Shown piece by piece: positions 7,696-15,286 of a stretch of 64,000 nucleotides of DNA. The position numbers and the translations under genes were made by a program. The first letter of the stretch is position 1. Each line of letters starts with the position of its first letter. Under the pieces are notes generated by a model. It ran no database searches and had not been told where the DNA came from. It saw only the letters and a list, made by a program, of their open reading frames with translations. Source of the stretch: Pedobacter sp. D749 (lineage in GTDB: Bacteria; Bacteroidota; Bacteroidia; Sphingobacteriales; Sphingobacteriaceae); NCBI RefSeq assembly GCF_019317285.1, contig NZ_CP079218.1, forward strand, positions 124,001 to 188,000, written 5' to 3'.

Positions 7696-8789
7696 ATTCT
7701 ACGTCATTTCTGCCGAACTGGACTTCAGCGCCAGGAGACACGATAATAGATTTGCTCAACGAAAGAAATATATCCGTTGAGGCATTTGCAAATAGAATGG
7801 AGAATTCTGTTGAGACGGTAGAAAGCCTCATTGAAGGACAAATGGAGATCACCACAGAGATTTCTCTAAAACTTTCGAAAGTCCTTGGTTCATCTGTTGA
7901 CTTTTGGATGCGACGGGAATTTCAGTACCGCGAAGATTTGATTCGACTGAAAAAAGTCGCTGAAACGGCTTGGTTGAAATTGCTTCCGATAGCAGACATG
8001 GTTAAATTTGGATGGATTCAACAGCATGTTTCAAAGAGTATTCCTGCACTTCTGGAGTATTTCGGGGTTGGATCGATTACTGAGTGGCAAATTAAATACG
8101 AAGCTGAAATGGCTCAAGTGTCATTCAGGACCTCATCCGCCTTCAAACAACAACCTGCGGCGGTAGCTGCATGGCTTAGGCAGGGAGAAATTCAGAGTAA
8201 TCCCATCAAGTGCGTACCTTGGAGTTCAGAACTGTTCATGTCATCTCTTGTCGAAATCAAAAAACTTACAAAAATTAAAGACCCGGTTGAATTTCTCCCT
8301 AAACTCGCGAAAATCTGTGCCAATTCTGGTGTAGCAATCGCAATAGCCAAAACGCCTAGTGGATGTCAGGCCAGTGGGGTGACTAAATTCCTTACTAAGG
8401 ATCGGGCACTGATCATGCTTAGTTTTAGGTACCTAACCGATGACCATTTTTGGTTTACCTTTTTCCACGAAGCGGCGCACCTACTTCTTCATGGCAACAG
8501 ATCTGTTTTTGTTGAAGAGATCGGCAAAAACAGAATGATTAGCAATGAAGAAAAGGAAGCAAATGAATTTGCTGCAGAGACATTAATCCCATCAGAAAAA
8601 AGGCCGCAGATGATGAAGTTATCTGTTACCAATAAAAAGTCGATTGTTGGTTTTGCCAGTTCTCTGGGGGTGTCGCCAGGTATCGTTATCGGTCAACTTC
8701 AGCATCTGGGCAGGATAGAACACAATCGGTACAATTATTATAAGCGTAGGTTTACCTGGGATAATATGCCAACAACAATCAACCCGTAA
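7689..8789 (+). CDS. HigA-like antitoxin: XRE HTH fused to ImmA/IrrE metallopeptidase
   Basis: 366 residues. The N-terminus (about 15-75) is a HigA-type helix-turn-helix (GDTIIDLLNERNISVEAFA, then LSKVLGSSVDFWMRRE). The C-terminal half is an ImmA/IrrE-type zinc peptidase with H-E-A-A-H at 260-264 and a downstream Glu in EEKEANEFAAETLIP (287-301). Such fusions act as antitoxin/repressor and may cleave a partner protein. It overlaps the toxin gene by 7 bp, and its 3' end overlaps the convergent aGPT-PPlase-like gene by 11 bp. The 20-bp palindrome at 7309 is its likely operator. Confidence 0.85.
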   Translation: MLNSTSFLPNWTSAPGDTIIDLLNERNISVEAFANRMENSVETVESLIEGQMEITTEISLKLSKVLGSSVDFWMRREFQYREDLIRLKKVAETAWLKLLPIADMVKFGWIQQHVSKSIPALLEYFGVGSITEWQIKYEAEMAQVSFRTSSAFKQQPAAVAAWLRQGEIQSNPIKCVPWSSELFMSSLVEIKKLTKIKDPVEFLPKLAKICANSGVAIAIAKTPSGCQASGVTKFLTKDRALIMLSFRYLTDDHFWFTFFHEAAHLLLHGNRSVFVEEIGKNRMISNEEKEANEFAAETLIPSEKRPQMMKLSVTNKKSIVGFASSLGVSPGIVIGQLQHLGRIEHNRYNYYKRRFTWDNMPTTINP

Positions 8790-9708
8790 AATGTATATAG
8801 TTGTTTGGGGACTTCTGCCAATTACAAAGGGCGTCCTCAAGCACTTGCATGCCGAAAGGCACGCCAAGAAGTCCTTCCAATTGCCCAAGATCGGTTTCAA
8901 GCTTGGTGTTGGAGATTGTTGCATGTGGATTGTTTGCAAATAGAAGTTTAGCTCCTGATACCGGTCCTGTAGCTCCTTTGATATAAATCAGGTCAGGTTC
9001 AATATTCAATATTCCCACTTTTCCCATCATTGTAAGGAAGTCAAAAGCACCCATACGGGCAAAGCCGTAAACATGTCTTGAGAAAGCTCTATAAAATGCG
9101 TGAAACCTAGTTCTAGCTGTGGCATTTGCCGGTTCCAGTTGCGCAAATTTGAAGATATGACTTTGTTGAGGGCCTATCCAATCCACATAACTATCAATAG
9201 TAACCCCCGTACCTGAATATTTCAGGCTCGCATATTTTCTGTGGTTGCCAAAGTTGCCACGTGCCTTCAGTTGGATTTGATTTGCAGCTACCCAATGACC
9301 CAGTAGTTGTGGAGCCGCCGAAACAGTAGCCCAATCCCAAGTGTGAGCACCTAGCCCAGAATAGACCGCCCTCATTAGCCCCCATCCATTTTTTTTATCC
9401 TTTCCGAAATGGGTAGCAAGAAATACAAGCCAAGCCGCTTCGTCAATATTTCCATTAACAAGGTAGTAAACAGCAGCATTGAGAGGGTTGAAGCCGCTGA
9501 GGTTAGGATTTGTGCAACTTGCATTATGTGCCTTTAAAGCTATGGTTTGAACATATTGAATCCTGCGTATACTATCTTCCAATTGGAGTAGGAAGCAGTC
9601 GAATTCAGCCGCATTTTGGATTCCATTTAATGGGGTGTAATTTTGATCGAAATTTTGAAGGTCGGCGCGTAATTTAGCTACAAGCGCTACATTTTTTGGT
9701 GGTCTCAT
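8779..9708 (-). CDS. aGPT-PPlase-like (HhH glycosylase-derived) putative base-modifying enzyme
   Basis: About 309 residues. Key segments, numbered from the alternative ATG at 9738: FGKD-x3-GWGLMRAVYSGLG (111-130), FARMGAFDFLTMMGK (226-240), the loop GATGPVSGAKLLF (255-267) and GMQVLEDALCNWQK (296-309). The last resembles the E-x2-LCE-x2-KY signature of alpha-glutamyl/putrescinyl-thymine pyrophosphorylases, predicted to add amines to pyrophosphorylated hydroxymethyl bases in DNA and related to HhH DNA glycosylases. The clade-3 assignment is from memory and unverified. The chosen start gives an ATGA overlap with the upstream UDG-like gene, so the two are translationally coupled. It is the last gene of a three-gene operon and converges on higA. 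Enzymatic role is inference. Confidence 0.55.
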   Translation of the reverse strand: MRPPKNVALVAKLRADLQNFDQNYTPLNGIQNAAEFDCFLLQLEDSIRRIQYVQTIALKAHNASCTNPNLSGFNPLNAAVYYLVNGNIDEAAWLVFLATHFGKDKKNGWGLMRAVYSGLGAHTWDWATVSAAPQLLGHWVAANQIQLKARGNFGNHRKYASLKYSGTGVTIDSYVDWIGPQQSHIFKFAQLEPANATARTRFHAFYRAFSRHVYGFARMGAFDFLTMMGKVGILNIEPDLIYIKGATGPVSGAKLLFANNPHATISNTKLETDLGQLEGLLGVPFGMQVLEDALCNWQKSPNNYIHFTG

Positions 9709-10502
9709 AATAATTGTTTTGATTTCTCTGTAATCCACAAACGGATTTGGTACTGAACAGAGGATGTTACCCCGAAACTGCTTTGAATATTGTGATTGAA
9801 GCCTAAGATAGTTATTTCGTTATTTAGTTGTATAGTGCCGATACGATGGATTGTTCCTTCGTATGAAAATCCTGCGATATAATTATCGCCTGTCCGTTGC
9901 AACTTCCATGTTGGCTGTTCAGTTACACGGTAATCAACATCGGATATCTGAGAAAGTGTATTTACAACAGTCCTCCCATTCAGTACAAGAACTTTTATCC
10001 GAGAGGCATTTATCAGTTTTCCCAATATATCCCCATATTGAGAAAGCAGGCTTTTCTTTTGTTTTGTGGACAACATAGCCCACTTGATACCTGTAGCAAA
10101 AGGCACTAGATCGAGATGACAGGCTTCGTTAGAAGGAAAATAATAGGAAAGTGAGGTTCCCGATATAAGGAAATCGAGACGTTTGAACCAGTTATCATAT
10201 GGGTTTCTGGAAAAATAATCTCTGCATTGCTGGGCTATCATTGAAACCTGATCCGGTGTAGTTTCACCCCAGTTTTTCAGGTTTAATGATTTTAAGGTAT
10301 GAAATCTTCGATTAACACCATTGAGTTCGTTTCCGGAATTATCAGTAAATTCTTTGTCGCTTGGATTCAAGCCTAGCGTAGCTATCCTAGAGATTGCTGG
10401 ATCACCAAAGGAGGCAATTGGCGCTGCCCACTTTAAAACATCTAAACCATCAATTTCATCTTTCTGTAACCTCCCAATAAGGTCATAAATTTCATTCTCC
10501 AT
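9705..10502 (-). CDS. UDG-fold-like protein, putative DNA base glycosylase
   Basis: 265 residues. IATLGLNPSDKEF (40-52) looks like the first strand and active-site loop of the uracil-DNA glycosylase superfamily (compare V-G-x-N-P-G). HLDLVPFA (129-136) and IKVLVLNGRTVVNTL (169-183) fit later core strands. GFNHNIQSSFGVTSSV (234-249) occupies the place of the DNA-intercalating H-P-S-P-x-S loop but is not canonical. UDG-fold proteins remove uracil or, in some phage-defence members, modified bases. It overlaps the thymidylate-synthase-like gene by 11 bp upstream and the next gene by the ATGA tetranucleotide. Substrate and activity unknown; a non-catalytic reader is also possible. Confidence 0.5.
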   Translation of the reverse strand: MENEIYDLIGRLQKDEIDGLDVLKWAAPIASFGDPAISRIATLGLNPSDKEFTDNSGNELNGVNRRFHTLKSLNLKNWGETTPDQVSMIAQQCRDYFSRNPYDNWFKRLDFLISGTSLSYYFPSNEACHLDLVPFATGIKWAMLSTKQKKSLLSQYGDILGKLINASRIKVLVLNGRTVVNTLSQISDVDYRVTEQPTWKLQRTGDNYIAGFSYEGTIHRIGTIQLNNEITILGFNHNIQSSFGVTSSVQYQIRLWITEKSKQLL

Positions 10503-11484
10503 CCTTTTGGTTGAGCTTGTTAACTTTTTTTATTCGTGGTGTGATATACACCTTATAGATTGGGTCCATTGTAGCCATAATATCCTTGATCTTATCTTGT
10601 GTGTTCTTTGAATAAGAAAGCTTATAGATAAGCAGTAATTTTGCCAAATTTTCCCAATAATCATCAAGCTCCGATGAATCCACCTCGCTTATCTTTCCTG
10701 TTCTAATACCAGCTTCGTATTTTAGCAAATCAATTATAGATGGCCATGGGTCACCAACAGGCATTGGTGCCATATTTAAACCCAATTCCTGATAGCCTTC
10801 GCCCACAAACTGTGTTGCCTGTTTGACTTGCTCGTCGTAAAGGTGGAGGCTACCTACTGAATGATGGTAGTGTCCCAATTCAATACCAAGCTTCCTTGCC
10901 ATAATTTCCTGCAACATTGTAAAAGCAAATATATCATGGGGTAGGCCTTTGTAGGCATCATTTGATCTCATTGAAACATACATGTTGAGCTTTTTCGCCC
11001 TGATCAAAAACTGTATAGTGCACGTGCACGGAATTTCCTTGTGCTCACCTACAAGGTCCATCGCGTCAAAAAGCTGAATAACTGCCTTACGGGTTAATGG
11101 ATTTTTTGTAAGCAATTTGGTTATGTTCTCAAATTGATTATATTGGTCCCTCATGTTGAACAGCCGAGGGCCGTATGCCCCATAAAGAGTTTTTCCATCG
11201 TCACTATCGTCCTTATAATCTTCGATATAATGCTCGATGAACTTCAATTCATTGCTTCCTGCAAGGTACCATAACAACTCACCCAAGGTGCTAAAAGCTT
11301 TCGATTTGATCTCGCTTCTGCTCAATCTTGCTCGGGGATTTGTTAAAGTGAAAGATAGTCCAATGATTTCGCTACTAGTTCCTCTATGGTTATTGTTGTT
11401 GAAGGGTCTTTTGAGCAGTTCTTCGAAAACAGCAAGTAGTATATCATCTAATGTTTGGTATTGGTTAAATGCTAGTGATGCCAT
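10492..11484 (-). CDS. Thymidylate-synthase-family (deoxy)nucleotide hydroxymethylase candidate
   Basis: 330 residues, clearly thymidylate-synthase fold: HRGTSSEIIG (33-42), GELLWYLAGSNEL (68-80), YGAYGPRLF (101-109), the active-site IPCTCTIQF (151-159) with Cys153 in the nucleophile position, MRSNDAYKGLPHDIFAF (172-188), and GSLHLYDE (211-218) with the H-x-Y of the sugar-binding loop. In ThyA the base is recognised by Asn in P-F-N-I; here it is Asp184 (P-H-D-I), as in T4 dCMP hydroxymethylase. A dCMP-type substrate is therefore likelier than dUMP. It is the first gene of the operon; a palindrome sits 26-45 bp upstream. The family is certain; substrate and product are inferred. Confidence 0.85.
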   Translation of the reverse strand: MASLAFNQYQTLDDILLAVFEELLKRPFNNNNHRGTSSEIIGLSFTLTNPRARLSRSEIKSKAFSTLGELLWYLAGSNELKFIEHYIEDYKDDSDDGKTLYGAYGPRLFNMRDQYNQFENITKLLTKNPLTRKAVIQLFDAMDLVGEHKEIPCTCTIQFLIRAKKLNMYVSMRSNDAYKGLPHDIFAFTMLQEIMARKLGIELGHYHHSVGSLHLYDEQVKQATQFVGEGYQELGLNMAPMPVGDPWPSIIDLLKYEAGIRTGKISEVDSSELDDYWENLAKLLLIYKLSYSKNTQDKIKDIMATMDPIYKVYITPRIKKVNKLNQKDGE

Positions 11485-11509
11485 GGTTTGAGCGTTATAA
11501 ATGCAAGTT

Positions 11510-11529
11510 AAGCATTTTTGTAAATGCTT
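11510..11529. promoter_or_regulatory. Palindrome upstream of the modification operon, candidate operator
   Basis: Perfect inverted repeat AAGCATTT-TTGT-AAATGCTT, 8-bp arms and a 4-nt spacer, just upstream of the thymidylate-synthase-like gene. Its geometry equals that of the palindrome at 7309, although the sequence differs. Confidence 0.45.
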
Positions 11530-11960
11530 TGGTGGAAATGTCAGAAATGATCACATATTTGTTTGCTAAAATTCTTGTCAATTAAAACCAATAAGCAGCT
11601 TTTTTACATGTTGGCAAAATTGAGATAGAATTAAGAGTATCGTTTGTCCGATATTTAAAGTAAAATGGAGATTTATGAAGATTTGTCTCGTCCTAAATTT
11701 ACTTGTCGTTTTAGAGTTATAACTAGAAGTTTGTCTCTTTTTGTGAGGGAAAGCTTTTGATAATCGACCTCTCAAAATCTCTATCTATTTAGAAGTTTAA
11801 AGATTCTTAATGAAAGCAAGAATAAGTGCGTCAGCTAATGCATCAGTAAATGAGGTCTGTGATTGATGTTTTCTTATTTAGATAAAAGAAAATTGGTATA
11901 TTAGATCAATGAGGATTTAGTGGTTATTAGGTCTAAAACACTTATAACAAAATCCCCTCT

Positions 11961-12001
11961 AACAAAAAAAGCCCATCTTTCGATGAGCTTTTGATCAGTA
12001 G
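11961..12001. repeat. Right copy of 41-bp att-like direct repeat
   Basis: Contains the tRNA-Met terminator hairpin and the last bases of the tRNA itself (11999-12001). Matches 5991-6031 with one mismatch. Because the intact tRNA stays attached to this copy, the cassette lies on the 3' side of the tRNA, as is normal for tRNA-targeted integration. Confidence 0.8.
11964..11994 (-). terminator. Terminator of tRNA-Met
   Basis: On the minus strand the stem AAAGCTCATC / GATGGGCTTT is capped by a GAAA tetraloop and followed by a T-run. The single T-G wobble pairs only in the minus-strand transcript, which fixes the direction. Confidence 0.8.
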
Positions 12002-12072
12002 CGGGGAGCAGGATCGAACTGCCGACCTCAGGGTTATGAATCCTGCGCTCTAACCATCTGAGCTACCCCGCC
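11999..12072 (-). tRNA. tRNA-Met (CAT anticodon)
   Basis: Cloverleaf on the minus strand: acceptor GGCGGGG / CCCCGCT (first pair G-T), D-stem GCTC/GAGC, anticodon loop TTCATAA with CAT at 34-36, T-loop GTTCGATC, discriminator A. The anticodon stem has one A-C pair next to the loop. CCA is not encoded. The elongator-like T-A-rich loop does not exclude a tRNA-Ile2 (modified C34), which also reads CAT in the gene. Its 3' end is the target of the accessory region. Confidence 0.9.
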
Positions 12073-12126
12073 GGGCTTAATATTTACAGAATAATGTAAA
12101 TATCGATGTGGTTATTTTTAAGAGTT

Positions 12127-12135
12127 GCAAATATA
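12127..12135 (-). promoter_or_regulatory. -7 box for tRNA-Met
   Basis: Minus strand TATATTTGC matches the Bacteroidota -7 consensus TAnnTTTG and lies 55 bp upstream of the tRNA 5' end. The -33 element is not clear. Confidence 0.5.
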
Positions 12136-12419
12136 GAATAAATATACATTTTAATAAAAAGAAATGTGAAAAATACTTTAAAGTGCTATTGCTCAGTAAA
12201 TTTGATTGTTTTTTGGTAGGCTGTTTTTGTTGTTTTAAGCCTTGAGCGCAATGTTTTTTGGAATAAATAACGCAACGAATTGCTGTAAATCGGCAGGTAT
12301 GTGCCAAAATTAAATTCATTCCTGGTCTTAGTATGTTATTTAGAATGTTGTTTATGGCAACTGCGGGCGTATTTCAGCAGGCCATTTGAGCTGATAAATT
12401 AATGCGTTCAACAAGATTG

Positions 12420-12610
12420 ATTACCCCCTGGTGCTACCAGGTTCTCACCAAAGTAACCCTTACTCTAGCTGATGTTCGTCAATCCTTTACCCTTTAGGTA
12501 ATAAATGAGGTAACGCCAGGGTAAAGAATAGGTAAGCAAAGGGTAACGCTGGGGTTAACCTGGTATAGAGAAAGGGTAAACAAAAGGTACAGGATGGGTA
12601 AAGGAATTTG
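12420..12610. repeat. TTACC/GGTAA-rich imperfect palindromic segment
   Basis: The left half is rich in TTACC and CCTTT words, the right half in GGTAA and AGGGTAA words, so the halves are roughly inverted copies. One clear pair is TACCAGGTT near 12435 with AACCTGGTA near 12556. No coding frame survives. Confidence 0.45.
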
Positions 12611-12695
12611 GTGTGTCCTATACTGAAGCCAATTAATCAGTCCGGAGCCTTATTCGAAGTTACTTAACAGATTTCAATAATTACCGGCCTTTTTT

Positions 12696-13030
12696 AACCA
12701 TATAAGACATATAAGGTTCATATAAGTTCAATCGAAAACTTAAATAAACTAATATTCCTTATATGGTGAAAGACCTGTACGCCAGTTTTTTATAGCAGAT
12801 TTAGTGATATTCTTTATCACCCAGCTCGGCGACTTTTTGCCTTCTATCGGTGTGCTTCGTGGTTAAATAACCATATAAGACATATAAGTTCAATCGAAAA
12901 CTTAAATGAACTAAATTCCTTATGTGGTGAAAGGACTTTACCCCCGCTTTTTATAACAGATTTAGCGGTATTCTTTATCCCTCCCAACTCTGCGACCTTT
13001 GTGCCTTCTCTCGGTGCGCTTTGTGGTTAA
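12696..13030. repeat. Direct duplication, ~170 bp, ACCATATAAG family
   Basis: Two adjacent copies (12696-12866 and 12869-13030) both begin AACCATATAAGACATATAAG, share the middle GATTTAG-GGTATTCTTTAT region, and end in TTTGTGGTTAA or similar. Related pieces occur at 17418-17455 and 45909-45960, so this is a dispersed repeat family. Confidence 0.75.
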
Positions 13031-13311
13031 GAATATGGAGAATATAAGATAGATGATGGAGCTTTTGGTCAGAAGCCAGTTAACCGATGAAATCAGGCCG
13101 GAGTCCAGAGTTGGTAGTCTTGAGTCGATTAACCGATTTAAACAATTTACCGATTAACCTCAATAATCAGTAAAGCAATGGCAAATGAACCACTAAACCT
13201 GCACCATGAACCAATAAAAATTATATTGTTGCAGATATAGAATAAATTACCTTTCTTTAGAAAAATAATATTAAAAAATAGTCCGGAAATTATCCTGGTA
13301 GTGTACTAAAA

Positions 13312-13692
13312 ATGGCAGAAAAGAAAAAATTTACACTAGAGTACGAAGTTAGATCGTCACCACGCATATTGTATAGTTTTATAAGTGAGCCAAACGGCTT
13401 ATCGCAATGGTTTGCGGATGATGTAAATTTTCGTGATCAGGTATATACTTTTACCTGGGATGATGAGCAGTTAAAAGCCAAACTGGTTTCCATTAAAGAA
13501 AATAAACTGGTTAAATTTAAGTGGCTGGATGATGAACCTCAATGTTATTTTGAGATGGAAATTGTACAGGACGAACTAACCAATGATGTTGCCCTCTCGA
13601 TCACCGATTTTACTACTGATGAGCTTCTTGCAGAGAAAAAATTAATCTGGGATAACCAGATCGATTATCTGATTAGCGTTTTGGGTGCGTAA
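13312..13692 (+). CDS. START-like (SRPBCC-fold) domain protein
   Basis: 126-residue protein covering exactly one START-like/SRPBCC domain: an initial strand FTLEYEVRSSPRILYSFIS, the helix-adjacent LSQWFADDV (26-34), a central beta sheet (LKAKLVSIKENKLVKFKW), and a C-terminal helix LIWDNQIDYLISVLG. This small cytosolic single-domain form is common in Bacteroidota and its ligand is unknown. It ends 30 bp before the LptF/G-type gene, and the pair is probably a conserved neighbourhood, although the second gene has its own -7 box in between. Confidence 0.8.
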   Translation: MAEKKKFTLEYEVRSSPRILYSFISEPNGLSQWFADDVNFRDQVYTFTWDDEQLKAKLVSIKENKLVKFKWLDDEPQCYFEMEIVQDELTNDVALSITDFTTDELLAEKKLIWDNQIDYLISVLGA

Positions 13693-13710
13693 TATTATCT
13701 CCGTATTGTT

Positions 13711-13718
13711 TACCTTTG
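13711..13718 (+). promoter_or_regulatory. -7 box immediately before the LptF/G-type gene
   Basis: TACCTTTG fits TAnnTTTG and ends only 4 bp before the GTG start at 13723. A transcript from it would be essentially leaderless. Confidence 0.45.
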
Positions 13719-13722
13719 CAGG

Positions 13723-15147
13723 GTGAAAAAAATACATCTTCTATTAATAAAAGCATTTGTGAAGCCATTCATAGCAACATTTTTTGTTATGATGTTTATT
13801 CTATTGATGTTTTTTCTGTTTAAATGGATTGATGATTTAATTGGAAAAGGTTTCGAATGGTACACCATTCTGGAGCTGATGTATTATGCTTCGGCTGCCA
13901 ACGTATCCATGGCGCTGCCACTATCGGTATTACTTTCGTCCATCATGACTTTCGGTACACTGGGCGAAAATTATGAGCTGGTGGCCATTAAATCTGCAGG
14001 TATTTCTTTGCAGAAAGCCATGCGCCCACTGTTCGTGGTAATTTTAATGCTCACGGTAGCCTCTTTCTTTTTTGCCAATTACATGCTGCCCAAAGCCAAC
14101 CTCAAATTTGGCTCATTGCTGTATGATATCAGGAATAAAAAACTTTCATTTTTAATTAAACCAGGGGTCTTTAACAATGCCATTCCGGGTTATGCCATCC
14201 GTGTCGATTCGAAGGAGGAAGACGGTACGCTGCACAATATCATGATTTACGATCACCGTGAAAATAATGGTATCCCGAAAGTAATTCTGGCAAGAGAAGG
14301 GAAAATGAATAAAACCGCCGATGGTAAGTTTTTGGTGCTTAACCTTAAAAATGGTGTGCAGTACGAGGAGCAGTCTTCGAAAAACGGCATGTACAACCCC
14401 CGGCAGATTTTTACAAGGAACCGTTTTAAAGAAACTTCACCGCGTTTTGATATGTCGTCTTTTGATGGCAATACCACCGACCCTAATGCTTTCGGAAACA
14501 GTACGCCCATGTTAAACCTGAAAGGGATTGTAAGAAAGCGCGATTCGTTGACGAAACAACTGGATACGATGAAGATGCGTACTATTGCTAACCTCAACAG
14601 TAACTTCAAACAGTTTAATGTGGCCAGAGGTTATACAAAGGTAAAAACCGCACCGAAAGAAATTGATGATGTAATATTGAAGAGCATTCCTAACGGATCG
14701 CGAAAGCTGGCCCTCGATAATGCAAGCAGTACGGTTGCAAATATTATGCAGCACGTACCCAACTGGGGTCCGCGCCAAACCGATTTAACCGGCGAAATTA
14801 TTTTTGCCACAGTAGAATACCAGCGTAAATTTACCCTGGCAGCATCTTGCATCCTGTTGTTTTTTATTGGTGCGCCATTGGGTGCCATTATTCGAAAAGG
14901 AGGCATGGGTTTACCTGTGGTGGTGGCCATTTGTTTTTTCCTGGTGTACCACATTATTACCACGGTGGCCGAAAAATCAGCACGTGAAGGTAATTTAAAC
15001 CCTATATTCGGGATGTGGATTGCCGTAATTGTTTTGTCGCCGCTGGCAGCTTTTCTAACCTATAAAGCTACAGTAGATTCGGCCTTATTTGATGTAAATT
15101 ACTACAAGCAGCTCTTTCTTAAATTGTTTAAAAAGAGGGAAAAATAG
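13723..15147 (+). CDS. LptF/LptG-family lipopolysaccharide export permease
   Basis: 474-residue YjgP/YjgQ (LptF/LptG) family inner-membrane protein, half of the transmembrane part of the LptBFG ABC transporter that extracts LPS from the inner membrane. Three membrane helices lie at the N-terminus (about 10-35, 50-80, 95-120), a long periplasmic beta-jellyroll-like domain occupies about 130-370, and three helices lie near the C-terminus (IILFFIGAPLGAIIRKGGMGLPV is diagnostic). It is longer than the ~360-residue E. coli proteins because of an insert in the periplasmic domain, common in Bacteroidota. The start is a GTG. LptF and LptG cannot be told apart here. Confidence 0.85.
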   Translation: MKKIHLLLIKAFVKPFIATFFVMMFILLMFFLFKWIDDLIGKGFEWYTILELMYYASAANVSMALPLSVLLSSIMTFGTLGENYELVAIKSAGISLQKAMRPLFVVILMLTVASFFFANYMLPKANLKFGSLLYDIRNKKLSFLIKPGVFNNAIPGYAIRVDSKEEDGTLHNIMIYDHRENNGIPKVILAREGKMNKTADGKFLVLNLKNGVQYEEQSSKNGMYNPRQIFTRNRFKETSPRFDMSSFDGNTTDPNAFGNSTPMLNLKGIVRKRDSLTKQLDTMKMRTIANLNSNFKQFNVARGYTKVKTAPKEIDDVILKSIPNGSRKLALDNASSTVANIMQHVPNWGPRQTDLTGEIIFATVEYQRKFTLAASCILLFFIGAPLGAIIRKGGMGLPVVVAICFFLVYHIITTVAEKSAREGNLNPIFGMWIAVIVLSPLAAFLTYKATVDSALFDVNYYKQLFLKLFKKREK

Positions 15148-15205
15148 GCCTCTTTTCCTTTACTTACAGATGATATTTTAATCCAAATATTGCTCAATAA
15201 GGTTG

Positions 15206-15213
15206 TACATTTG
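15206..15213 (+). promoter_or_regulatory. -7 box upstream of ribBA
   Basis: TACATTTG fits TAnnTTTG about 74 bp before the ribBA ATG. No FMN riboswitch is visible in the leader. Confidence 0.45.
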
Positions 15214-15286
15214 TATGGGTTATTGTTTGTGGTATAAATTGATTTAAATACGTCTTACACACCATTTGCCCCATAATGTTTATAAA

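Larger units (their letters stand above)
11485..11998. other. Gene-free right end of the cassette
   Basis: Apart from the palindrome near 11510 and the right attachment-like repeat with the tRNA terminator, I see no gene here. Short open frames are AT-rich and lack any family resemblance. Confidence 0.5.
12073..13311. other. 1.2-kb gene-free region with repeats
   Basis: No gene is supported. It contains the tRNA promoter, a GGTAA/TTACC-rich segment (12420-12610), a duplicated ~170-bp repeat (12696-13030), and filler. It separates the accessory region from core genes. Confidence 0.55.

Noticed and set aside
15147..15286. FMN riboswitch before ribBA
   Set aside because: The leader is short and AT-rich and lacks the conserved RFN core.
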